Notes: a model not told the origin generated them from the letters alone. Shown: positions 5,848 to 11,857, numbered from the stretch's first letter. The stretch: DNA of 11,857 nucleotides from SZUA-430 sp044375275 (GCA_044375275.1 JBILMZ010000100.1:1-11857); one strand, 5' to 3'. Program-made: numbers and translations.

Positions 5848-6549
5848 ATGCCCAGCGGCAGTACTCCACATGGACGGACACCCCCGGCGCCTGCCGCCGT
5901 TGCGGGACTGCGCATCCGTGAGATGCGGCTCGCACGCGGGCTGACGATGGCCGAACTCGCTGCACGCATTGGCGTCTCCCAGCCCGCGATCTCGCAGTGG
6001 GAGTCCGGCCGTGAGAAGCCGGGACGGGACAGCCTTCAGAAACTTGCCAGCGCGTTCGACGTGAGCCTGGACGAATTGCAACGCGCGCCCGCCGCCACGC
6101 CCTCCCTCAGGCAAGAACCCGTCGTGTCCATCAATGCGATGCCGGTGGACGTTCCCGTGTTCGGAACGGCCGTGGGTGGCGAGCAGGGAGACTTCAGCTT
6201 CAACGGGGAAGTGACGGACTATGTCCGGCGTCCGCAGGGCGTCGCCCGGCTGCGCAGTCTCTATGCGCTCTGGGTGACAGGGGATTCCATGGCGCCGTGG
6301 AACTGCAGCGGCGACCTGATCTATGTGACGCCTGCAAGGCCCCCTGCCCCCGGCGACCACGTCGTGGTGGAACTGGTGGGCGCTGCCGCGCATGAGCCCG
6401 GCACGGCGATGGTCAAGCTCCTGACGGCGCGCACCGCGACACATCTCAAGCTGAAGCAGTACAATCCCGAACGCGAGTTTTCAGTACCGCTGAGCCGGGT
6501 GAAGTCCGTGCACAAGGTGTTGAGCCTGCGCGAACTCCTGGGGGTCTGA
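5848..6549 (+). CDS. XRE/Cro-type HTH repressor with S24 (LexA-fold) peptidase domain
   Basis: 233 residues. A short Pro-rich N-terminus is followed by an HTH_3 domain (about 21-77) with LRIREMRLARGLTMAELAARIG, then the recognition helix SQPAISQWESG. The S24 domain runs from about 98 to the end. GDSMAPW supplies the nucleophile Ser147, and MVKLL supplies the partner Lys190. FNGEVTDYVRRPQG is typical of the alphaproteobacterial class. Such proteins repress phage or SOS-type genes and self-cleave with RecA. Here the expected Ala-Gly cleavage dyad region reads GTAVGG (106-111), with Val before Gly. The start has AGGA seven bases upstream and a good promoter. The gene is divergent from the DUF6362-like gene and is probably autoregulated at 5805-5822. 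Confidence 0.9.
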   Translation: MPSGSTPHGRTPPAPAAVAGLRIREMRLARGLTMAELAARIGVSQPAISQWESGREKPGRDSLQKLASAFDVSLDELQRAPAATPSLRQEPVVSINAMPVDVPVFGTAVGGEQGDFSFNGEVTDYVRRPQGVARLRSLYALWVTGDSMAPWNCSGDLIYVTPARPPAPGDHVVVELVGAAAHEPGTAMVKLLTARTATHLKLKQYNPEREFSVPLSRVKSVHKVLSLRELLGV

Positions 6550-6553
6550 AGCG

Positions 6554-7255
6554 TCAGCCTTCGCTGAGCCGTTCCAGTTCGTCGATGATGGCCTTCGCCG
6601 TGTCCAGCAGGTCGATGGCCCGGTCCAGAAGCGCATCGAGATCCGCGAAGGTTGGTTCCTTCACCAACTCGGTGACCGCTGTCTTCAGGCGCTTGACCTG
6701 GGCGAAGAATACCCGGAGCAGATCCTTGAGGTTTTCCGGCAGGCTCGAGGACAGCATCAGCTCGCCGTACTTGTCCCAGAAACCCGTGCTGAGCTTCTTG
6801 CCTTCGGTGCGGATCTTGTCGGCAACGCGGCGGCGATCCTTCGCGTCGTTCAGGTTGACGCCCTGGTCGATGATGGCCTTTGCGATTTCCACGGCGGCAA
6901 CGGTGTTGTCGCGCATGGCTTCGCCGAACTCGCGCGCAATCTCTTCAGGGTCGGCGCGATGGGACGGCTTGAGGCGCGGCAGTCCTGCATCGGCGAGCAG
7001 CACGCGCGACCCTGCCTCAACAAGGCCCGGTATCGAACTTTCGAATGATGCAACTGCACCTGCGATCGCCGGAAAACTCTTTCCCGCCGCAAGACGCATC
7101 TCGAGCTTGGCAACGCGCGCCGACAGGGGAGAATTCTCCTTCCGTCGCGGCAGGCTTGCGCCCAACGCTGCACACAGCAAAACGCCGGCGCCAACGCCAG
7201 CTGAAAAGACCAGGAGCGTATCCTCGCTCAAACCGATCCCGCCCATCACATCCAT
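6554..7255 (-). CDS. Membrane-anchored helical protein, unknown function
   Basis: 233 residues from ATG 7255. One membrane helix lies near the N-terminus (about 13-34, TLLVFSAGVGAGVLLCAALGA), followed by PRRK, so the bulk is probably cytoplasmic. The rest is strongly helical with heptad-like segments: about 45-57 (LSARVAKLEMRL), 103-135 and 175-230 (DLLRVFFAQVKRLKTAVTELV, then ALLDRAIDLLDTAKAIIDELERL). I recognise no family. The frame continues upstream to ATG 7288, but GGGGG five bases before 7255 and the placement of the membrane helix favour the shorter form. It converges on the S24 repressor with a 4-bp gap and no room for a terminator, so the two transcripts must overlap. Confidence 0.7.
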   Translation of the reverse strand: MDVMGGIGLSEDTLLVFSAGVGAGVLLCAALGASLPRRKENSPLSARVAKLEMRLAAGKSFPAIAGAVASFESSIPGLVEAGSRVLLADAGLPRLKPSHRADPEEIAREFGEAMRDNTVAAVEIAKAIIDQGVNLNDAKDRRRVADKIRTEGKKLSTGFWDKYGELMLSSSLPENLKDLLRVFFAQVKRLKTAVTELVKEPTFADLDALLDRAIDLLDTAKAIIDELERLSEG

Positions 7256-7376
7256 CGCTGCCCCCGCACGCGTCGCTGCCGGTCGCATTCAAACAGCAAC
7301 CTGTCCAGCCTTGGATTCAAACGATCCGTTTTAACGGCAACCGCGTCAAGCAAGGCCTTTGGTCGGCTCCCGGATT

Positions 7377-7416
7377 CAGCGGGACAATGCAATAAATGCA
7401 ACGGAAATTCCCGCTG
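7377..7416. repeat. Inverted repeat enclosing an AATGCA direct repeat
   Basis: CAGCGGGA (7377-7384) pairs perfectly with TCCCGCTG (7409-7416) around 24 bases that contain AATGCA twice (7386-7391 and 7395-7400, 9 bp apart). It lies in the 246-base divergent gap between the 7255 (-) and 7502 (+) starts, 86 bases before the latter. It could be an operator or a leader hairpin. No T tract follows. Confidence 0.3.
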
Positions 7417-7501
7417 CAGGCGAATTTCGCGTGCCTCCTTCCCCCTTCACAGGATATGATTTCGCCACACGCTTCCCAACGTTGGAAACCGAGCGCGCGT
7501 C

Positions 7502-7663
7502 ATGCTCCTGATCATGTTTGCCATTTCACTGGCCATCATCATCGCCAGCGCCATCCGGCGACCTGTTTTGCTGTGGCAGAAGGGCGTGCTCCTTCTGGCC
7601 GTTATCATGCTTCTCGCGGTTTGCGTGGCGTGGGGGATCGAGTATTTCCTGCAGCGCGCCTGA
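7502..7663 (+). CDS. 53-residue small membrane protein with two helices
   Basis: The frame starts ATG CTC CTG ATC ATG and ends TGA at 7661-7663. Helix 1 covers about residues 1-17 (MLLIMFAISLAIIIASA). A basic turn follows (IRRPVLLWQKG), then helix 2 at about 29-46 (VLLLAVIMLLAVCVAWGI) and an amphipathic end, EYFLQRA. Residues Arg18, Arg19 and Lys26 in the turn suggest a hairpin with both ends out and the loop in the cytoplasm. An in-frame TGA at 7457 and no other start upstream fix the N-terminus at 7502 or 7514. The ribosome site is weak (GAG eight bases before). The coherent membrane topology in only this frame is the main evidence. I do not recognise a family. Confidence 0.6.
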   Translation: MLLIMFAISLAIIIASAIRRPVLLWQKGVLLLAVIMLLAVCVAWGIEYFLQRA

Positions 7664-7704
7664 AACGGCTGTTCCCGCCTGCGTCAATTTGTTCCCTTTT
7701 TGTT

Positions 7705-7730
7705 TTCGGCGATTTCGGCGATGTTCGGCG
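7705..7730. repeat. TTCGGCG short tandem repeat, three copies
   Basis: TTCGGCG at 7705-7711, 7714-7720 and 7724-7730, spaced 9 and 10 bases, in the convergent gap between 7663 and 7818. No coding role is seen. The rest of this 154-base gap holds the 17-bp repeat and nothing else I can name. Confidence 0.4.
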
Positions 7731-7781
7731 CTGTAAACATCCAGTTTGGACAGTTGCGCAAAGCCCTCCAGCGCCCTTCCG

Positions 7782-7832
7782 GCTTGCTTCCTGAAGACGC
7801 TTATTTCCTGAAGACGCCTACTTCCTGAAGAC
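7782..7832. repeat. 17-bp tandem repeat, three copies, over the stop codon of the 7818 gene
   Basis: Three contiguous 17-mers (7782-7798, 7799-7815, 7816-7832) share GC at the start and TTCCTGAAGAC at the end and differ only in bases 3-6 (TTGC, TTAT, CTAC). The rightmost copy contains the stop codon (TAG on the minus strand, 7818-7820) and the last codons of the gene to the right. The second copy carries an equivalent TAA. Confidence 0.85.
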
Positions 7833-8741
7833 TGCGACGAACTGCGTGATCTGCGCCTTGTCCTTTACGCAGACTCCCTTGTCACCAATCCTCGCGCGAT
7901 AGACGGGAATGCCCGCTGACGACGACTGGAAAGGATCACGCTGGCGCGCATGATGAGCCGCTGAATCCGACGCTGGCGCTCCGGACGACTTGTCGTAACT
8001 CGCGCCTTCCAGAGGGATCAGGATCATGCGGCCATCGACCGAGGCCTGGAACATGATGGGCTTCGGGTTCTGGCTCTGCACCCACAGGCAATCGTCTACC
8101 TGCTTGAACAGGATCTCGGCGCAGGCGTCGCCACATGGGCTTGCGCCCGCATCGATTTCAGCCTGCGTTGGCATCTGCAATGTCGCGACAGGCGGAGCGT
8201 GTGCGACGACCGCAAGAACGGGCGGCAACGCGGGCTTGACCCTCGGCACCGGCTTCACTGCGACGACAGGCGCTGCTGCCGGAACCGCTGCGGGGGGCTC
8301 AACTGCAGCCACAACCGTCTCGACGGGATCCGGCTTGGCGCGCGGTACCACCGGTCGCGGCGCCGGCTGCACGGCTGCCGTTGCCGGCGCCGTTGTCTTG
8401 AGCGTGAAGTCCGGCGCGTCAGGCATCTTGCGCACCGCCGCGAAGCTCGCCTGGTAACGGGGAGATTCCGGGGACGGTGTAACGCAGGCCGCCTTGCTGG
8501 TTTGCCGGAACGTGTCTCCGGGCGGCAGGACTGTCGCAAACAATGTCTCGGTCGAATTGAAAAGCGTGAACTTGACGGGCTTGTCCGATGCGTTCTTCCA
8601 GACGCAACCATCGTCCGAGATCGTCAGGCTTGCACAGGCGTCTCCGGCGCAGGCAGGTGCCGCCGCGGCCACGGACGGCAGGAATGCCGTCATGGAAGCG
8701 ACCCAGACCGTGGCGATCAGACGAACCGTGGACGCACGCAT
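7818..8741 (-). CDS. Secreted protein with two duplicated four-cysteine domains
   Basis: 307 residues. A signal peptide spans about 1-28 (VAAAA before PAC). Domain 1 (about 30-105) carries Cys31, 36, 46 and 86. Domain 2 (about 201-307) carries Cys203, 207, 218 and 291. The two align: C-x3-4-C around GDAC, then DDGC-V-W or DDC-L-W, then a KP-x2-F motif, then A/G-x-C-V and a closing F-x-A-V-x-R-K. The linker (about 115-185) is Pro/Ala/Val-rich and repeats variants of PVVPRAKP and KPVPRVKP. Eight cysteines and export suggest four disulfides in the periplasm or outside the cell. The frame opens at a TTG (8756), but AGAGG six bases before ATG 8741 and the signal peptide set the start there. Family unknown. 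Confidence 0.8.
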   Translation of the reverse strand: MRASTVRLIATVWVASMTAFLPSVAAAAPACAGDACASLTISDDGCVWKNASDKPVKFTLFNSTETLFATVLPPGDTFRQTSKAACVTPSPESPRYQASFAAVRKMPDAPDFTLKTTAPATAAVQPAPRPVVPRAKPDPVETVVAAVEPPAAVPAAAPVVAVKPVPRVKPALPPVLAVVAHAPPVATLQMPTQAEIDAGASPCGDACAEILFKQVDDCLWVQSQNPKPIMFQASVDGRMILIPLEGASYDKSSGAPASDSAAHHARQRDPFQSSSAGIPVYRARIGDKGVCVKDKAQITQFVAVFRK

Positions 8742-8800
8742 CGCACACCTCTTCAACGAACAAGCGAGGGTTGCAAATTAATTCAGGAGCGACGACGTAT

Positions 8801-8830
8801 GAAGCAGATTCTGGTGAAGCAGATCCTGGC
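8801..8830. repeat. 15-bp tandem direct repeat, two copies
   Basis: GAAGCAGATTCTGGT (8801-8815) is followed directly by GAAGCAGATCCTGGC (8816-8830), with two transitions between copies. It lies in the 126-base gap between the 8741 (-) start and the dehydrogenase stop. Confidence 0.7.
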
Positions 8831-8867
8831 GCCTGCCGGAAATGGAACTTTGGCGGTAAACCGCCGT

Positions 8868-9734
8868 TTAGCGCTTTACCCTTTTCAGGCCGATGGCATT
8901 GGCCGTCAATCGGTCGATCGAACGCTGCGACAGGAGCGACAGGATCAGCTTGCCCATGCTGGCGCGGCTGACGTCATAGCGGGGCTTGGGGAAACGCGAT
9001 GTGATCGCACGCTTGACGACCTGCGCGATCCGCTCGGCCGGGAGACCCGCCTTGCCCTGTTTTACGGCCATGAAGCGCACATTCTCGATCGAACGCGCAA
9101 ATGCAGTCGTGGAATAGGGCTCGATGTCGATTTCCTTGGCCTTGTCCCAGATCGGCGTAGCAACCATGCCCGGCGCGATCACGATGACATCGATGCCGTA
9201 CACCATCATTTCCTGGCGGAGCGCCTCGGAAAGCCCTTCGAGGCCGAATTTCGAAGCTGCATAAGGCGCGAGGAAAGGCGACGCGCGTCGGCCGCTGGCC
9301 GACGACATGTTGATGATGCGGCCGGGCTTTCCCTTCAGCCCCTTGTCGACCCCGAGCAGCGGCGCGAAGGCCTGCGTGGCGATGACCGTTCCGGTCAGGT
9401 TTACGTCCAGCTGCTTCCTGAAGTCGGCGATGGGCAGGTAAACAACAGGGCCTGCAACGGCAATGCCCGCGTTATTGATCAGCGCCGTCAGGGTTTCACC
9501 ATTCAGTGCGGAGCGAACGCGCGCGGCGGCGGTCTTGACGGCCTTCTCGTCGGTGACGTCGAAGAGCAACGGAAAGAAGCCCGCGCCGAGTTCGGCGGAG
9601 AGACGCTTGGCGTCATCTTCCTTGCGGACGCTGCCATAGACGCGAAAACCGGCGGCAAGGAGCGTCCGCGCCGTCGAAAGGCCAATGCCACTCGACACCC
9701 CCGTAATCACGACGGATTTCTGCGTCTTAGCCAT
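8868..9734 (-). CDS. Short-chain dehydrogenase/reductase (SDR family)
   Basis: 288 residues with a Rossmann fold. The cofactor motif is TGVSSGIG (11-18). Arg37 after strand 2 (GSVRKED) suggests NADP(H). NNAG is at 87-90. The catalytic set is Asn112 (DVNLTG), Ser145 (INMSSASG), Tyr158 and Lys162 (YAASK), followed by IAPGMVATPI (186-195), all in classical SDR order. Length is slightly above the usual 250, with a basic C-terminal tail (LTANAIGLKRVKR). The substrate cannot be read from sequence; membership of the classical oxidoreductase group acting on hydroxyl or keto groups is secure. The ribosome site is weak (GGGG well upstream). A possible minus-strand -10 (TATACA, 9768-9763) has only a poor -35. 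It stands alone between divergent and same-strand neighbours. Confidence 0.92.
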   Translation of the reverse strand: MAKTQKSVVITGVSSGIGLSTARTLLAAGFRVYGSVRKEDDAKRLSAELGAGFFPLLFDVTDEKAVKTAAARVRSALNGETLTALINNAGIAVAGPVVYLPIADFRKQLDVNLTGTVIATQAFAPLLGVDKGLKGKPGRIINMSSASGRRASPFLAPYAASKFGLEGLSEALRQEMMVYGIDVIVIAPGMVATPIWDKAKEIDIEPYSTTAFARSIENVRFMAVKQGKAGLPAERIAQVVKRAITSRFPKPRYDVSRASMGKLILSLLSQRSIDRLTANAIGLKRVKR

Positions 9735-9876
9735 CGTGAACGCGCCCCAAATCCCGGTTGACTGTATATCGCAAAAGTCCCCGGTTTTTAATGAATTGTA
9801 CGTGAGGTCTTGAGGATGAGACTCGTTGCCGCTCTAATGCGACTGCCAGCGCTTCGTTGGCTGAAAAGGGGCCTTC

Positions 9877-10257
9877 ATGCGCGTTCTCCTGCTTGCTGCA
9901 ACGTCGATTGCTTTTTTCGCCGGGGGGCTTGCTTTCGCCTCAGAGGAGAATGTTGACGGCGACAGGCTTTCCGAGTGCTACGGCATCTATGACGCGATGG
10001 TCGGGCTTGGTGAAGCCGGCAAGCTTGCCACGGACGAGCGTTCGCAGTTCGACGCGAAACGAAAGAAGGCCGAAAGCCTGGCGATGGCGCGCCTGCAAGC
10101 GGAAGGGCTCAACGAGGAACTCGCCCGCGAACAGCTTGAAGGGCATGCGCTTTACATGCGCAGCGAATTGCGCGACCTGCGGGGCGGGGTCGGCATCAAT
10201 GGGATCGACGACATGCGAAAGCTCGCACAAGGCTGCGATCCCCTGATGACCGAGTAA
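9877..10257 (+). CDS. Small secreted protein with two cysteines, unknown function
   Basis: 126 residues. A signal peptide covers about residues 1-21 (VLLLAATSIAFFAGGLAFA before SEEN). The mature part is largely helical and charged (about 50-103), with Cys34 near the start (LSECYGIYDAMVGL) and Cys120 near the end (MRKLAQGCDPLM). They could close one disulfide across the domain. AGGGG five bases before the ATG supports the start. A different-frame ORF of 46 codons begins at 9816 and overlaps the signal peptide region; I rate it spurious. The gene precedes ccoN in the same direction with a 172-base gap that contains the FNR box, so ccoN probably has its own promoter. Family not recognised. Confidence 0.78.
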   Translation: MRVLLLAATSIAFFAGGLAFASEENVDGDRLSECYGIYDAMVGLGEAGKLATDERSQFDAKRKKAESLAMARLQAEGLNEELAREQLEGHALYMRSELRDLRGGVGINGIDDMRKLAQGCDPLMTE

Positions 10258-10349
10258 GCATAAGCCTTTACTCCGCCATCCGCGCCGTAATTCCCTAAGT
10301 TAATCAGGGTCATAGGCGTGTGCGACCTAGTGACAAAGCCTGGCCCCCC

Positions 10350-10363
10350 TTGATTCAGGTCAA
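10350..10363. promoter_or_regulatory. FNR/FixK-type anaerobox upstream of ccoN
   Basis: TTGAT-TCAG-GTCAA matches the consensus TTGAT-N4-ATCAA at 9 of 10 defined bases. Its centre is about 73 bases before the ccoN start, which leaves room for activation from about -41.5. FNR-family control of cbb3 oxidase genes under low oxygen is standard in alphaproteobacteria (FnrL, FixK). Confidence 0.85.
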
Positions 10364-10429
10364 GGCCCCACAGGGCGCCAAAGTGCTGTCTTCGGACCGG
10401 ACGAATCTCATCCGAGCCGCGAGGGGCCC

Positions 10430-11857
10430 ATGCAGCCATCTTCTGAACAGCAGCGCGTCCGTCTGGACCTGTTCGCTGTCCCTGCCTTGTTCATCTTTTT
10501 CCTGTTTCTGGCACTGGCCGTTGCCGTCAAGACAACGGACCACCTGATGTCGATCCAGGCCGTGACCTTCATGGTCGGCTTTGGCCTGGCAATGCTCTGG
10601 ATGATACGGCGCTATGCGTCCGGCATCCCGGCCGAAGACAACGCGACCTACGACAATGACATCGTGAAAGCGGGTGTGATTGCCTCGATGTTCTGGGGCA
10701 TTGCGGGCATGCTGGTCGGTGTCGTCATCGCCCTGCAACTCGCCTTCCCGAACATCTTCTACTTCAGCGAATTGCCCTGGACGAACTTTGGCCGGCTGCG
10801 ACCGCTGCACACATCGGCGGTCATTTTCGCCTTTGGCGGCAACGTGCTGATCGCAACGTCCTTCTATGTCGTCCAGCGCACCAGCAAGGCGCGCCTCGCG
10901 GGCGGCCTCTGGCCGTGGTTCGTATTCTGGGGCTACCAGACCTTCATCCTGGTCGCTGGCACGGGATACCTGCTGGGTGTCACGCAAGGTCGCGAATATG
11001 CGGAACCCGAGTGGTACACCGATCTGTGGCTTACGCTGGTCTGGGTCGTGTACCTGCTCGTTTTCCTTGCCACGCTATGGAAGCGCAAGGAGCCCCACAT
11101 CTACGTCGCGAACTGGTTCTACCTCGCCTTCATCGTGACGATCGCGATGCTGCACATCGTGAACAACCTCGCCGTTCCGGTGTCCTGGACAAGCATCAAG
11201 AGCTTTTCAGCGATGGCGGGCGTGCAGGACGCACTGACACAGTGGTGGTATGGACACAACGCCGTGGGCTTTTTCCTGACCGCAGGCTTCCTGGCGATCA
11301 TGTACTATTTCGTGCCCAAGCAGGCTGACCGTCCAGTGTATTCCTACCGCCTGTCGATCATCCACTTCTGGTCGCTGATCTTCCTCTATATCTGGGCAGG
11401 CCCGCACCACCTTCACTACACGGCGCTTCCGGGCTGGGCGCAGACGCTGGGCATGACTTTCTCGATCATGCTGTGGATGCCGTCCTGGGGCGGCATGATC
11501 AACGGCCTGATGACGCTGTCCGGCGCGTGGGACAAGCTGCGCACGGATCCCGTGCTCCGCATGCTCGTCGTTTCGATCGCATTCTACGGCATGTCGACCT
11601 TTGAGGGTCCGGTCATGTCGGTGAAGGCCGTCAATGCGCTTTCACACTATACGGACTGGACGATCGGGCACGTGCACTCCGGTGCTCTGGGTTGGGTCGG
11701 GTTCGTGTCCTTCGGCGCGATCTACTGCCTCGTTCCCTGGCTGTGGCGTCGCAAGCGCCTTTACTCGCTGGCGCTGGTCGAGTGGCACTTCTGGGTCGCC
11801 ACGATCGGCATCGTTCTCTACATCACGTCGATGTGGGTGTCGGGCATCATGGAAGGC
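10430..11857 (+). CDS. ccoN: cbb3-type cytochrome c oxidase subunit I (CcoN), 3' end missing
   Basis: 476 codons are visible from ATG 10430 and the frame is open at the window edge. CcoN is the catalytic subunit of the high-affinity terminal oxidase that reduces oxygen to water and pumps protons in the inner membrane. Ligands are in place by comparison with the known enzyme. His127 (RPLHTSAV) and His416 bind low-spin heme b, and His414 (TIGHVHSGALGW) binds heme b3. His276 (WWYGHNAVGFF), His326 and His327 (AGPHHLHY) bind CuB, and Tyr320 (IFLYIW) is the cross-linked tyrosine. The N-terminus is about 67 residues longer than in the Pseudomonas enzyme, as in other alphaproteobacteria. GAGG five bases before the ATG supports the start. 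The ccoO, Q and P genes should follow outside the window. Confidence 0.97.
   Translation, partial: MQPSSEQQRVRLDLFAVPALFIFFLFLALAVAVKTTDHLMSIQAVTFMVGFGLAMLWMIRRYASGIPAEDNATYDNDIVKAGVIASMFWGIAGMLVGVVIALQLAFPNIFYFSELPWTNFGRLRPLHTSAVIFAFGGNVLIATSFYVVQRTSKARLAGGLWPWFVFWGYQTFILVAGTGYLLGVTQGREYAEPEWYTDLWLTLVWVVYLLVFLATLWKRKEPHIYVANWFYLAFIVTIAMLHIVNNLAVPVSWTSIKSFSAMAGVQDALTQWWYGHNAVGFFLTAGFLAIMYYFVPKQADRPVYSYRLSIIHFWSLIFLYIWAGPHHLHYTALPGWAQTLGMTFSIMLWMPSWGGMINGLMTLSGAWDKLRTDPVLRMLVVSIAFYGMSTFEGPVMSVKAVNALSHYTDWTIGHVHSGALGWVGFVSFGAIYCLVPWLWRRKRLYSLALVEWHFWVATIGIVLYITSMWVSGIMEG

Noticed and set aside
5692..6444. A 250-codon minus-strand frame
   Set aside because: Most is antisense to the S24 repressor, whose HTH and Ser/Lys motifs are clear. 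Only its last 25 codons, with their own ribosome site, are kept as a small ORF.
7396..7794. A 132-codon plus-strand frame over the small membrane protein
   Set aside because: Its sequence is His/Pro/Arg-rich without order, whereas the overlapping 7502-7663 frame encodes two clean membrane helices.
8852..8865. A GGCGG/CCGCC hairpin after the dehydrogenase stop
   Set aside because: Only five pairs and no T tract on the minus strand after the stem, so it cannot be called an intrinsic terminator.
8199..9761. A 520-codon open frame on the plus strand
   Set aside because: It is antisense to the cysteine-domain protein and the dehydrogenase, is Arg-rich with no domain, and has the look of a GC-rich shadow. 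The dehydrogenase motifs on the other strand are decisive.
9758..9791. Possible promoters between the dehydrogenase and the 9877 gene
   Set aside because: Plus-strand TTGACT has no -10 at a workable distance. Minus-strand TATACA has only TTAAAA as -35. Too weak to list.
9816..9956. A 46-codon frame with GAGGT seven bases before its ATG
   Set aside because: It overlaps the signal-peptide region of the 9877 gene in another frame and encodes an Arg/Cys-rich sequence with no structure. A leader role is possible but unsupported.
10355..10987. A 210-codon minus-strand frame
   Set aside because: It is antisense to ccoN, which has all heme and copper ligands on the plus strand.

Overview
The window is GC-rich, densely coded DNA that reads as chromosome of an alphaproteobacterium. 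The evidence is the CcoN type, the chemoreceptor without a C-terminal pentapeptide, an OprB-type porin, a DUF6362-like protein and an S24 repressor of the alphaproteobacterial kind. A Hyphomonas-like or other Hyphomonadales/Caulobacterales host fits best, but that is inference from protein style. There are no rRNA, tRNA, CRISPR, IS or transposase genes.

Layout. 1-217 is the 3' end of an unidentified + strand gene. 254-652 (-) is a small secreted two-cysteine protein whose terminator lies inside the 3' end of that + gene. 761-1477 (-) is a Pro/Ala-rich lipoprotein with an extra C-terminal membrane helix. 1668-3197 (-) is a chemoreceptor without a HAMP domain, followed by a strong terminator at 1611-1645. 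3198-3550 is a divergent control region. 3551-3931 (+) is a small secreted four-cysteine protein. It shares a perfect 13-bp bidirectional terminator with the convergent OprB-type porin at 4000-5196 (-).

5300-6549 is the most unusual block. A DUF6362-like helix-turn-helix protein (-) and a coupled 25-codon ORF (-) diverge from an S24/LexA-fold repressor (+). The divergent promoters I can place face each other and appear to share one self-complementary TATATA -10 element, overlapped by ACTTATAT direct repeats. This looks like a stripped-down phage-type genetic switch, with no other phage genes in view.

6554-7255 (-) is an unrecognised membrane-anchored helical protein that converges on the repressor with a 4-bp gap. 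7502-7663 (+) is a 53-residue two-helix membrane protein. 7818-8741 (-) is a secreted protein made of two cysteine-rich domain copies joined by a Pro/Ala-rich linker; its stop codon sits in a 17-bp triplicated repeat. 8868-9734 (-) is a short-chain dehydrogenase. 9877-10257 (+) is another small secreted two-cysteine protein. The window ends inside ccoN (10430 onward, +), the catalytic subunit of cbb3 cytochrome oxidase, with a near-consensus FNR/FixK box upstream.

Functionally this is a cell-envelope and environmental-response neighbourhood: chemoreceptor, porin, several exported Cys-containing proteins and microaerobic respiration. CtrA-like boxes precede the chemoreceptor and porin genes. 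The repressor block looks like an insertion remnant or a domesticated regulator.
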